Assembly (NCBI GenBank): GCA_017996375.1
Contig: JAGOHC010000012.1
Span: 1 to 35,475 of the forward strand
Length of the DNA stretch: 35,475 nt
Source of the DNA: Saprospiraceae bacterium
GTDB taxonomy: Bacteria; Bacteroidota; Bacteroidia; Chitinophagales; Saprospiraceae
Direction: 5' to 3'
Shown: one piece after another, positions 15,459 through 22,391 of the stretch
How positions within the stretch are numbered: the first letter of the stretch is position 1
Layout of the letters: each line of letters begins with the position of its first letter
Notes under the pieces: generated by a model
The model's database searches: none
Told to the model about the DNA's origin: nothing
What the model saw: only the letters and a program-made list of their open reading frames with translations
Translations under genes and position numbers: made by a program

Positions 15459-15995
15459 ATGATAGAAACGCTTATTTCATCAAAAACTCGTATAAAATTA
15501 TTGTTGAAGTTCTTCCTGAACAGCAACACTACTTCCTATTTGCGTAGCTTGGAAGGTGAATTCGGCGAATCAACCAACGCCATCCGCGTAGAGTTAAATC
15601 ATCTCGAAAAGGCAGGAATGCTCATCTCGCATGCTGATGGCAACCGCAAGTTATTCAAGGCTAACATCCAACATCCATTATTTGATGAAATACACAGTAT
15701 TATTCGCAAATATATTGGTTTAGACAGAGTTATCGAAAATGTAATTGAGCGACTGGGGGATGTTGAAAAGGTATATCTCATCGGCGATTTCGCGCAAGGA
15801 CTCAATAGTCAAATCATAGATTTAATCATTATCGGAAATGTGGACAAGAGTTACCTGATAAAATTAATCACAAAAGTTGAAGAGTTAATCCACCGAAAGG
15901 TGAGATATTTGACTTATACGCAACCGGAAGCCAAACAAGATGATATATCAAGAAGTTATCCGGAAGCATTTTTGTTGTGGTCGAATATTCAATAA
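15459..15995 (+). CDS. Winged-helix regulator with degenerate nucleotidyltransferase-like domain
   Basis: A 178-residue protein. Residues about 8-70 look like an ArsR/MarR-type winged helix (SYLRSLEGEFGESTNAIRVELNHLEKAGMLISHADGNRKLFKAN). Residues about 100-150 resemble a minimal nucleotidyltransferase fold (VEKVYLIGDFAQGLNSQIIDLIIIG), but the GS motif is GD (G109-D110) and only one of the usual catalytic aspartates (D121) remains, so catalysis is unlikely. Similar proteins precede upxY in other Bacteroidota capsule loci, from general knowledge. It is preceded by a palindrome shared with upxY, suggesting it controls itself and upxY. Not a toxin-antitoxin pair, since no HEPN-type partner adjoins it. 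Confidence 0.75.
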   Translation: MIETLISSKTRIKLLLKFFLNSNTTSYLRSLEGEFGESTNAIRVELNHLEKAGMLISHADGNRKLFKANIQHPLFDEIHSIIRKYIGLDRVIENVIERLGDVEKVYLIGDFAQGLNSQIIDLIIIGNVDKSYLIKLITKVEELIHRKVRYLTYTQPEAKQDDISRSYPEAFLLWSNIQ

Positions 15996-16029
15996 ATCGT
16001 TACCAAAGTATTTTAAATTAGTCTAATAC

Positions 16030-16046
16030 GAGTAAAAAAAATACTC
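16030..16046 (+). promoter_or_regulatory. Palindromic operator-like site, copy 2 (GAGTA-N7-TACTC)
   Basis: GAGTA (16030-16034), seven A, TACTC (16042-16046), then aataat and the ATG of upxY at 16053. The half-sites, spacing and following bases (CAAT) match copy 1 upstream of the regulator gene. Two such 17-bp sites, each within 6 bp of a start codon in consecutive genes, suggest one binding protein. Confidence 0.55.
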
Positions 16047-16052
16047 AATAAT

Positions 16053-16604
16053 ATGCCAAAACAACAGCAAATAGTGAATCAACTACACCCAACCGAATCG
16101 CGTTGGTTTGCTGTTTATACAGGCTTCAGAAAGGAAAAAGTTGTTAAAGAACTGCTAAAAAAAAAACAAATACAAGCCTATTTGCCGCTTCAAAAAGTGA
16201 CCCGCAGATGGCAACGGAAAATAAAACATTTTGAGATACCGCTCATAAATTGTTATCTATTTGTGAACATCACACGTGCGGAATATGTCAAAGTATTAGA
16301 AACAGAATATGTGTTAAATTTTGTGAAATTCGCTCGCGATTTATATGCCATTCCCGATGAGGAAATTTATACCATGAAGCGCGTGGTAATGGATGAATCA
16401 TCAGAGGCTCAATTGGTTGCAACAGAATATAATGAAGGGGATGTTGTTGAAATTACCACCGGAAACTTGGTTGGGCTACAAGGCAAATTAATAGCAAAAG
16501 AAGGTAAGCATCGCTTACTTGTAGAGCTGAACACTTTAGGATATTCTTTACAAATTAGTGTTGAAGAAAACTGGTTACGCAAACTGCAATTCGCTACTGC
16601 GTAA
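16053..16604 (+). CDS. upxY: UpxY-type transcription antiterminator (NusG-like)
   Basis: A 183-residue NusG paralogue. In Bacteroides, UpxY proteins bind RNA polymerase in the untranslated leader of their own capsule operon and prevent premature termination. The NGN domain covers about 15-110 (RWFAVYTGFRKEKVVKELL, QAYLPLQKVTRRWQRK, LINCYLFVNI). A KOW motif follows at about 125-155 (YNEGDVVEITTGNLVGLQGKLI). It is the second gene of the polysaccharide locus, with tandem hairpins directly downstream that could be part of its target. Confidence 0.9.
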   Translation: MPKQQQIVNQLHPTESRWFAVYTGFRKEKVVKELLKKKQIQAYLPLQKVTRRWQRKIKHFEIPLINCYLFVNITRAEYVKVLETEYVLNFVKFARDLYAIPDEEIYTMKRVVMDESSEAQLVATEYNEGDVVEITTGNLVGLQGKLIAKEGKHRLLVELNTLGYSLQISVEENWLRKLQFATA

Positions 16605-16631
16605 CAAAAACAAATTGGTTCATCTAAATTG

Positions 16632-16667
16632 CAATAAGCACCTGCGACTTATTGACGGCGAAGCCGT
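16632..16667 (+). promoter_or_regulatory. Tandem hairpins between upxY and the biosynthetic genes
   Basis: Hairpin 1 is CAATAAG (16632-16638) / CTTATTG (16648-16654), 7 bp with a 9-base loop. Hairpin 2 follows at once: ACGGC (16655-16659) / GCCGT (16663-16667) with a GAA triloop. They lie in the 78-bp gap before the aminotransferase ATG at 16683. There is no poly-T tail on the plus strand, so a pause, attenuator or antiterminator-loading site is more likely than a plain terminator. Confidence 0.4.
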
Positions 16668-16682
16668 ATCAAAAAATAATCA

Positions 16683-17825
16683 ATGACAACAGTACCAAAC
16701 ATCCAAATGGTTGACCTGAAAAGTCAATACCTGAACATCAAAGCGGAAATAGACCAAGCCGTGCTACACTGTATTGATTCAGCGCAATTTATCCAGGGGC
16801 CACCCGTTCAGAAGTTCCAAAAAGCATTGGAAACTTACCTCAAGGTCAAGCACGTCATTCCGTGTGCAAATGGCACAGATGCCTTGCAAATTGCCATGAT
16901 GGCACTTGACCTGCGTCCAGGCGATGAGGTGATATTGCCAGCATTTACATATATCGCAACTGCCGAAGTAGTCGCGTTGTTAGGGCTAACACCTGTGTTA
17001 GTTGATGTTGATTACAATACTTTTTTAACAGATGTCGCACAAATAGAAAAATTAATCACACCAAAAACGAGAGTAATCGTACCAGTACATTTGTACGGGC
17101 AATGTGTTGATATGGAACCGTTGATGCAATTAGCACAACAATATAATATTTATGTAATCGAAGATAACGCCCAAGCGATAGGAGCAGATTATTCGTTTAG
17201 TAATGGTAATACGGCTAAGTCCGGCACTATTGGACACATTGGTTGTACGTCTTTTTTTCCGTCCAAAAATTTAGGTTGCTACGGCGATGGTGGTGCTATT
17301 TTCACCAATGATGATCAATTAGCTGACAAGCTCAGAAAAATTGCAAATCACGGGCAACGTGTTCGTTATTACCACGATTATATCGGGGTGAATAGCCGTT
17401 TGGATAGTATTCAAGCAGCTATACTTGGCGTAAAACTACCCCACTTAAATAACTACAATTTAGCACGACAAAGCGTTGCAACGTATTACGATAAAGTATT
17501 TGAAGGTTTAACACAAGTGCAAACACCTGCTCGCCAATACAATTCTACCCATGTTTTTCATCAGTATACCTTAATCGTTAAAGATGGAAAACGCGATGCT
17601 TTACAGCAATTTTTACAATCGAATGATATACCCACAATTATATATTATCCGGTGCCGCTGTATCGCCAAAAAGCATTTGCACCATATTTTGACACAACGT
17701 TTTCATTACCCATTACCGAGCAATTATGCGATGAAGTAATTTCTCTACCCATACATACAGAAATGGAAGAGCTTACATTGCAATACATTGCCAACAAGGT
17801 GTGCGATTTTTTTAATACCAAATAG
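16683..17825 (+). CDS. wbpE: DegT/DnrJ/EryC1/StrS aminotransferase, WbpE-like
   Basis: A 380-residue PLP enzyme. The Schiff-base lysine is K195 in SFFPSKNLGCYGDGGA. CANGTDALQIAMMAL (about 61-75), PAFTYIATAEVV, PVHLYGQ and EDNAQAIGADY are typical of sugar 3- or 4-aminotransferases. With WbpD- and WbpB-like genes close by, the likely reaction is transamination of UDP-2-acetamido-3-oxo-glucuronate to the 3-amino sugar, one step toward UDP-2,3-diacetamido-hexuronic acid. The gene name rests on that context; family assignment alone is certain. Confidence 0.85.
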   Translation: MTTVPNIQMVDLKSQYLNIKAEIDQAVLHCIDSAQFIQGPPVQKFQKALETYLKVKHVIPCANGTDALQIAMMALDLRPGDEVILPAFTYIATAEVVALLGLTPVLVDVDYNTFLTDVAQIEKLITPKTRVIVPVHLYGQCVDMEPLMQLAQQYNIYVIEDNAQAIGADYSFSNGNTAKSGTIGHIGCTSFFPSKNLGCYGDGGAIFTNDDQLADKLRKIANHGQRVRYYHDYIGVNSRLDSIQAAILGVKLPHLNNYNLARQSVATYYDKVFEGLTQVQTPARQYNSTHVFHQYTLIVKDGKRDALQQFLQSNDIPTIIYYPVPLYRQKAFAPYFDTTFSLPITEQLCDEVISLPIHTEMEELTLQYIANKVCDFFNTK

Positions 17826-17841
17826 CTTACATGAATCAAAA

Positions 17842-18408
17842 TTGGGAAACCTACATCAATATTCGTTAGCTGCGCTTGATGCTACTACACAAGCTGTAAC
17901 ACAGCAGTTTAGTAGCTTATCGCAATCAGAATTGAATTGGAAACCCAATGCCGAATCGTGGAGCATTGCACAAAATATTGACCATCTGATTGTGATAAAT
18001 GAAAGTTATTTTCCAATTCTCAAGGCATTGCATCAGCAGCAATACAAAGTTTCATTCTTGGGTAAAATTGGTTTTATTACTGACTTCATGGGCAATTTTA
18101 TTTTAAAATCAGTAGAGCCGTCGCGTAAGCAGAAAATAAAAACCTTTCCAGTTTGGCAACCACAGACGGGCTCAATAAATGGCGATATTATCAAAAAGTT
18201 TGTACAACATCAAACTATGTTGAAGCAACAAATTGTCGATGCATTGCCATTGCTCCAAAAAGGTACTGTAGTTGCATCACCTGCGAATAAAAATATTGTT
18301 TATACGTTGGATAAAGCGTTTGAAATACTAATAACACACGAACAACGCCATTTGGCGCAAGCCCAAGAAATGTGGTCGCAAAAAGAAAAGACTTTGCGTG
18401 ATGATTGA
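17842..18408 (+). CDS. DinB-like four-helix protein (start uncertain)
   Basis: About 189 residues with the DinB/DUF1569-type pattern: helix 1 [49 protein letters not shown], and the C-terminal [14 protein letters not shown], whose histidines with an earlier H could bind a metal. Members include thiol transferases and many uncharacterised proteins; a role in polysaccharide synthesis is not obvious. The frame lacks an in-frame ATG. The first ATG (17831, [12 protein letters not shown]) lies in another frame and stops after 12 codons at 17869, although its sequence looks like a natural N-terminus. Either a TTG start (17842, or 17788 overlapping wbpE) is used or there is a frameshift near 17860. 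It overlaps the next gene by 8 bp. Confidence 0.65.
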   Translation: MGNLHQYSLAALDATTQAVTQQFSSLSQSELNWKPNAESWSIAQNIDHLIVINESYFPILKALHQQQYKVSFLGKIGFITDFMGNFILKSVEPSRKQKIKTFPVWQPQTGSINGDIIKKFVQHQTMLKQQIVDALPLLQKGTVVASPANKNIVYTLDKAFEILITHEQRHLAQAQEMWSQKEKTLRDD

Positions 18409-18994
18409 TAATTTGACAAATAAATTTTTCGCCCACCCGTCATCTTATCTCGATGAAGGTTGTGACATTGGTAGTGGAACCAAAATTTGGCATTTTTGTC
18501 ATATTATGTCCGGTGCTGTGATTGGAAAAAATTGTAATATTGGACAAAATGTAATGATAGCTTCACAAGTCAAAATTGGTAATAATGTAAAAATTCAAAA
18601 CAACGTCTCTATTTATACAGGTGTGGTTTGCGAAGATGATGTTTTTTTGGGTCCGTCAATGGTATTTACAAATGTAATTAACCCACGCAGCGAAGTGAAT
18701 CGCAAAGAAGAATACCTACCAACGCTCGTCAAAAAAGGTGCAACCATCGGTGCTAATGCCAGCATTGTTTGTGGAAACGTCATAGGTCAATATGCCTTCA
18801 TCGGTGCGGGAGCAGTCATAACTAAAAATGTTAAAGACTATGCACTAATGGTTGGTAATCCGGCTCGACAGACAGGGTGGATAAGCGAATATGGTGTCAA
18901 GTTAAATTTTGATGAAAATGGTAAAGCATTTTGCTCCGCATCGTACCAAGTCTACCAATTATTGGATAACGAAGTGAAAAAACTTGCTCAATAA
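18401..18994 (+). CDS. wbpD: Left-handed beta-helix N-acetyltransferase, WbpD-like
   Basis: A 197-residue hexapeptide-repeat acyltransferase. Coils such as [29 protein letters not shown] and [27 protein letters not shown] span about 35-150. The family pattern [50 protein letters not shown] is that of UDP-2-acetamido-3-amino-2,3-dideoxy-glucuronate N-acetyltransferases (WbpD/WlbB). It would acetylate the product of the WbpE-like aminotransferase with acetyl-CoA. The ATG at 18401 overlaps the DinB-like stop. Confidence 0.88.
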   Translation: MIDNLTNKFFAHPSSYLDEGCDIGSGTKIWHFCHIMSGAVIGKNCNIGQNVMIASQVKIGNNVKIQNNVSIYTGVVCEDDVFLGPSMVFTNVINPRSEVNRKEEYLPTLVKKGATIGANASIVCGNVIGQYAFIGAGAVITKNVKDYALMVGNPARQTGWISEYGVKLNFDENGKAFCSASYQVYQLLDNEVKKLAQ

Positions 18995-19991
18995 ATTGAG
19001 TGATATAATAAATAATAAAATAAATTTTGCGATTGTAGGATATGGAGCTATCGGGCATCGCCATGCAGCATTAATACAACAAATTCCGAATGCCGATTTA
19101 GTGGCAATTTGTGATAATCAAAAAGTGGCACACCCTGATATACCTTTATACGCTTCTATAAACGAGATGTTAAAAAATCATCCTGAAGTGGATGTTGTCA
19201 ATGTTTGCTCACCAAACGGTTTGCACGCCACACATGCCATTGAGGTTTTGGACGCACAGCGACACGTAGTTATTGAGAAGCCGATGGCACTATCAAAATC
19301 AGATTGTGAAGCCATCATACACAAAGCATTATCAATAGATAAAAAGGTGTTTTGCATTATGCAAAATCGCTACTCGCCTGTGTCTGCATGGTTGAAACAA
19401 GTCGTTGATAATCAGCTATTAGGGAAGATATTATTCGTCCAAGCTAACTGTTTCTGGAATCGAGATAACCGCTACTATTCCACTAACGGGCAGCCTCATT
19501 TTTGGAGAGGAAAAAAAGCTTTGGACGGCGGTCCGTTGTTTACCCAATTTGCCCATTTTATTGACACACTTTATTGGATTTTTGGTGATATGCAAATCGA
19601 AAAATCAAACTTGTTTTATAACGATATTAACACAGGCGTTGAGGTGGAAGATACCGGCATTGTTCAACTCGCGTTGAAGAGGCACAACGCAACAGCTACA
19701 TTCCAATATTCCATTGCTGCTTGGGATAAAAATATGGAAAGCAGCGTGATTATTTTAGGAAGTCAGGGTAGCATAAAAATTAGCGGACAATATATGGATA
19801 CCATTGCGTATTGCCATATTAAAGATTATGACCAACCAGTTTTGACACATACAGATGCTTGGCAAAATCATTTTCAAGCTATTGAGAATGTTGCATTGAC
19901 GTTACAGCAAAATGCCTCCATCGCTACCAATGCAATGGAAGGTATGAAGGTCGTAGAAATTATCGAAAACATTTACCATCAAGCAGTTTGA
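18984..19991 (+). CDS. wbpB: Gfo/Idh/MocA oxidoreductase, WbpB-like
   Basis: About 335 residues. The Rossmann motif [16 protein letters not shown] and [46 protein letters not shown] and [25 protein letters not shown] fit UDP-N-acetyl-glucuronate 3-dehydrogenases (WbpB/WlbA), which supply the 3-oxo substrate for WbpE. There is no ATG before the Rossmann motif; TTG codons at 18984 and 18996 are the candidates. The 18984 start overlaps the end of wbpD by 11 bp, consistent with translational coupling. Confidence 0.85.
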   Translation: MLNKLSDIINNKINFAIVGYGAIGHRHAALIQQIPNADLVAICDNQKVAHPDIPLYASINEMLKNHPEVDVVNVCSPNGLHATHAIEVLDAQRHVVIEKPMALSKSDCEAIIHKALSIDKKVFCIMQNRYSPVSAWLKQVVDNQLLGKILFVQANCFWNRDNRYYSTNGQPHFWRGKKALDGGPLFTQFAHFIDTLYWIFGDMQIEKSNLFYNDINTGVEVEDTGIVQLALKRHNATATFQYSIAAWDKNMESSVIILGSQGSIKISGQYMDTIAYCHIKDYDQPVLTHTDAWQNHFQAIENVALTLQQNASIATNAMEGMKVVEIIENIYHQAV

Positions 19992-20064
19992 GTAAAATTG
20001 TTACCAATATTGCACAACTTTTCTCATTATTGTTAAACACAAAAAGTACATCGAAAGTAAAATT

Positions 20065-21360
20065 ATGTATCAAGCACTTTTAGATAAAGAAAAGAAAATT
20101 GGTGTAATAGGATTGGGTTATGTGGGACTCCCCCTCGCTTTAGAATTTGCAAAATATTTCAGCGTTATTGGCTTTGATATTAACTCTGAGCGCGTAGAGA
20201 TGATGCAAAATAAGATTGATCCATCCAACGAATTAGCCGCAGCAGATTTTGAAAATAAAGATATTGTTTTTACGGATAATCTGGATGTGTTGCGCGAAGC
20301 AAATTTTTACATCATTGCAGTACCCACCGATATTGATGAACACAAAGTTCCAAACCTTCGTCCATTGCAAGGGGCTTCAGCCACTGTTGGAAAGGTCATA
20401 AAAAAAGGAGATTATGTTGTGTACGAATCTACCGTCTATCCGGGTTGTACCGAAGAAGATTGTGTACCAATCGTTGAAGAAATTTCTGGTCTGAAAGCAT
20501 ATACAGATTTTAAAGTTGGTTATTCGCCAGAACGAATTAATCCGGGTGATAAAGAACATACCGTTGCCAAAATTTTAAAAATAGTTGCGGGTAATGATGA
20601 TGAAGCCTTACAGACAGTTGCAGATGTATATGGCAAGGCAATCATTGCAGGTGTATATAAAGCACAAAGCATCCGAGTGGCAGAAGCGGCAAAAGTTATC
20701 GAAAATTCACAACGCGACATCAACATAGCATTCGTTAATGAACTTTCTATGATTTTTGACAAAATGAATTTGGATACGAAAGCCGTTTTGGAAGCTGCTG
20801 GTACTAAATGGAATTTTTTGAAATTTCAGCCTGGTTTAGTAGGCGGACATTGCATCGGCGTTGACCCTTACTATTTAGCCTACAAAGCACAAGAGTTGGG
20901 ATATAATCCTGAAGTCATTTTGAGCGGTCGCCGCATTAATGATAACATGCCAGCATATATCGCAAAGCGATTAGTGCAAATGATTATTCAGAAAGGAAAA
21001 AACCCAGGGCAGACCAAAGTGTTAGTTATGGGTTTGACATTCAAAGAAAACGTGTCGGATATCCGCAATTCTAAAGTTGTTAATATCATAAAAGAGTTAA
21101 TGGGATATTCCGTCAACGTGCATATTGTTGACCCTTACGCATCTCCCAACGAAGTAGCACATGAATACAAACTTACTCTTTTAGAAAAACCGAATAATGA
21201 CTACGATGCCGTAATTGTAGCGGTGGCACATGATAAATTTAAGGAAAAATACGTCAAAGAAATGCAGCAACTTTTGACGAAAGACGCTATATTTTTTGAC
21301 CTGAAAGCTATTTATCAACCCGCGCAATTTGAAGACAACATAACTTATTGGCGACTATAA
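20065..21360 (+). CDS. Nucleotide sugar dehydrogenase (UDP-HexNAc 6-dehydrogenase, WbpA/TviB-like)
   Basis: A 431-residue four-electron dehydrogenase of the UDP-glucose/GDP-mannose family. IGVIGLGYVGLPLALEFA forms the N-terminal NAD site, VYESTVYPGCTEE and VGYSPERINPGD follow, and the catalytic cysteine is C263 in GLVGGHCIGVDPYYLAYKAQ. The C-terminal domain has VLVMGLTFKENVSDIRNSK. The motifs are those of the TviB/WbpO/WbpA branch that oxidises UDP-GlcNAc or UDP-GalNAc to the uronic acid. In this cluster it would make UDP-GlcNAcA for the WbpB-like enzyme. Confidence 0.9.
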   Translation: MYQALLDKEKKIGVIGLGYVGLPLALEFAKYFSVIGFDINSERVEMMQNKIDPSNELAAADFENKDIVFTDNLDVLREANFYIIAVPTDIDEHKVPNLRPLQGASATVGKVIKKGDYVVYESTVYPGCTEEDCVPIVEEISGLKAYTDFKVGYSPERINPGDKEHTVAKILKIVAGNDDEALQTVADVYGKAIIAGVYKAQSIRVAEAAKVIENSQRDINIAFVNELSMIFDKMNLDTKAVLEAAGTKWNFLKFQPGLVGGHCIGVDPYYLAYKAQELGYNPEVILSGRRINDNMPAYIAKRLVQMIIQKGKNPGQTKVLVMGLTFKENVSDIRNSKVVNIIKELMGYSVNVHIVDPYASPNEVAHEYKLTLLEKPNNDYDAVIVAVAHDKFKEKYVKEMQQLLTKDAIFFDLKAIYQPAQFEDNITYWRL

Positions 21361-22313
21361 TGAAAAAAAATATTTTAGTAACAGGCGGAGCAGGATTTAT
21401 CGGCTCAAATTTAGTTGAGACGTTACTGAATGATAATCGAGTGGGCAAAGTTCGCGTGTTGGATAACCTCAGTACTGGATATTTTCAAAATATACAGGAG
21501 TTTAAAACGCATCCCAACTTTGAATTTGTGTTGGGTGATATTCGCGATTATGAAACCTGTCTGTCTGCTTGTGCAGGTGTGCATTTAGTTTGTCATCAAG
21601 CAGCATTAGGTTCCGTTCCGCGCAGTATAAAAGATCCTCTAACCTCTAATGCGGTTAATATTACAGGTACACTAAATATATTTCAAGCGGCTGTGCAGCA
21701 AGGGATACAACGTGTTGTGTTTGCTGCATCCTCCTCTACGTATGGCGATAGCAAAGGTCTGCCAAAGGTAGAAGATAGAATCGGGCGACCACTATCACCG
21801 TATGCTGTAACCAAATACGTGATGGAGTTATACGCAGATGTTTTCTCCAAAACCTATCCGTTTTCGTATGTCGGTTTGCGTTATTTCAATGTATTTGGTC
21901 CTAAGCAAAGCCCCAATGGTGCATATGCCGCTGTGATACCGCTTTTTATCAAACACGCAAAAGAAAATACTGCGCCAACAATTAATGGAGATGGCACATT
22001 CAGCCGCGATTTTACCTATGTTGCAAATGCTGTGCAAGCCAACGTATTAGCACTATTTACAGACAAAGAAACGGCTATAAATCAGATTTATAATGTTGCT
22101 TGCGGTGACCAAACTACATTAAATGAATTGTGGGATATGATAAAATCTGTTAGTGGCTGTACAGTAGATGCAATTCATGGCGCAAGTAGAATTGGCGATA
22201 TCCCGCATAGTTTAGCAGATGTGACTAAGATTAAATCTTTACTTGCTTATGAAGAGAAAGTAAAAATTAAAGAAGGGCTACACCTGACGATAACCTCTAA
22301 ACAATGGGCGTAA
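21360..22313 (+). CDS. NAD-dependent sugar nucleotide 4-epimerase (TviC/WbpP-like SDR)
   Basis: A 317-residue extended short-chain dehydrogenase. GGAGFIGSNL is the NAD site, HQAALGSVPRSIKDP and AASSSTYGDSK follow, the catalytic Tyr-Lys pair is SPYAVTKYVMELY, and YFNVFGPKQSPNGAYAAVIPLFI is typical of UDP-GlcNAc/GlcNAcA 4-epimerases. The ATG at 21360 shares one base with the TAA of the dehydrogenase gene (TAATG). The pairing with a TviB-like dehydrogenase mirrors the tviB-tviC pair that produces UDP-GalNAcA. Confidence 0.88.
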   Translation: MKKNILVTGGAGFIGSNLVETLLNDNRVGKVRVLDNLSTGYFQNIQEFKTHPNFEFVLGDIRDYETCLSACAGVHLVCHQAALGSVPRSIKDPLTSNAVNITGTLNIFQAAVQQGIQRVVFAASSSTYGDSKGLPKVEDRIGRPLSPYAVTKYVMELYADVFSKTYPFSYVGLRYFNVFGPKQSPNGAYAAVIPLFIKHAKENTAPTINGDGTFSRDFTYVANAVQANVLALFTDKETAINQIYNVACGDQTTLNELWDMIKSVSGCTVDAIHGASRIGDIPHSLADVTKIKSLLAYEEKVKIKEGLHLTITSKQWA

Positions 22314-22391
22314 AAAATTATACATACGCCCCGATATAATAGTTTGTTATTTAAAATTTTATTACGTTAAATTAATCGGCTTTACCAAGTT

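Noticed and set aside
15459..16604. HEPN/MNT-type toxin-antitoxin pair
   Set aside because: The nucleotidyltransferase-like domain is fused to a winged helix, and the next gene is a NusG-like antiterminator, not a HEPN protein.
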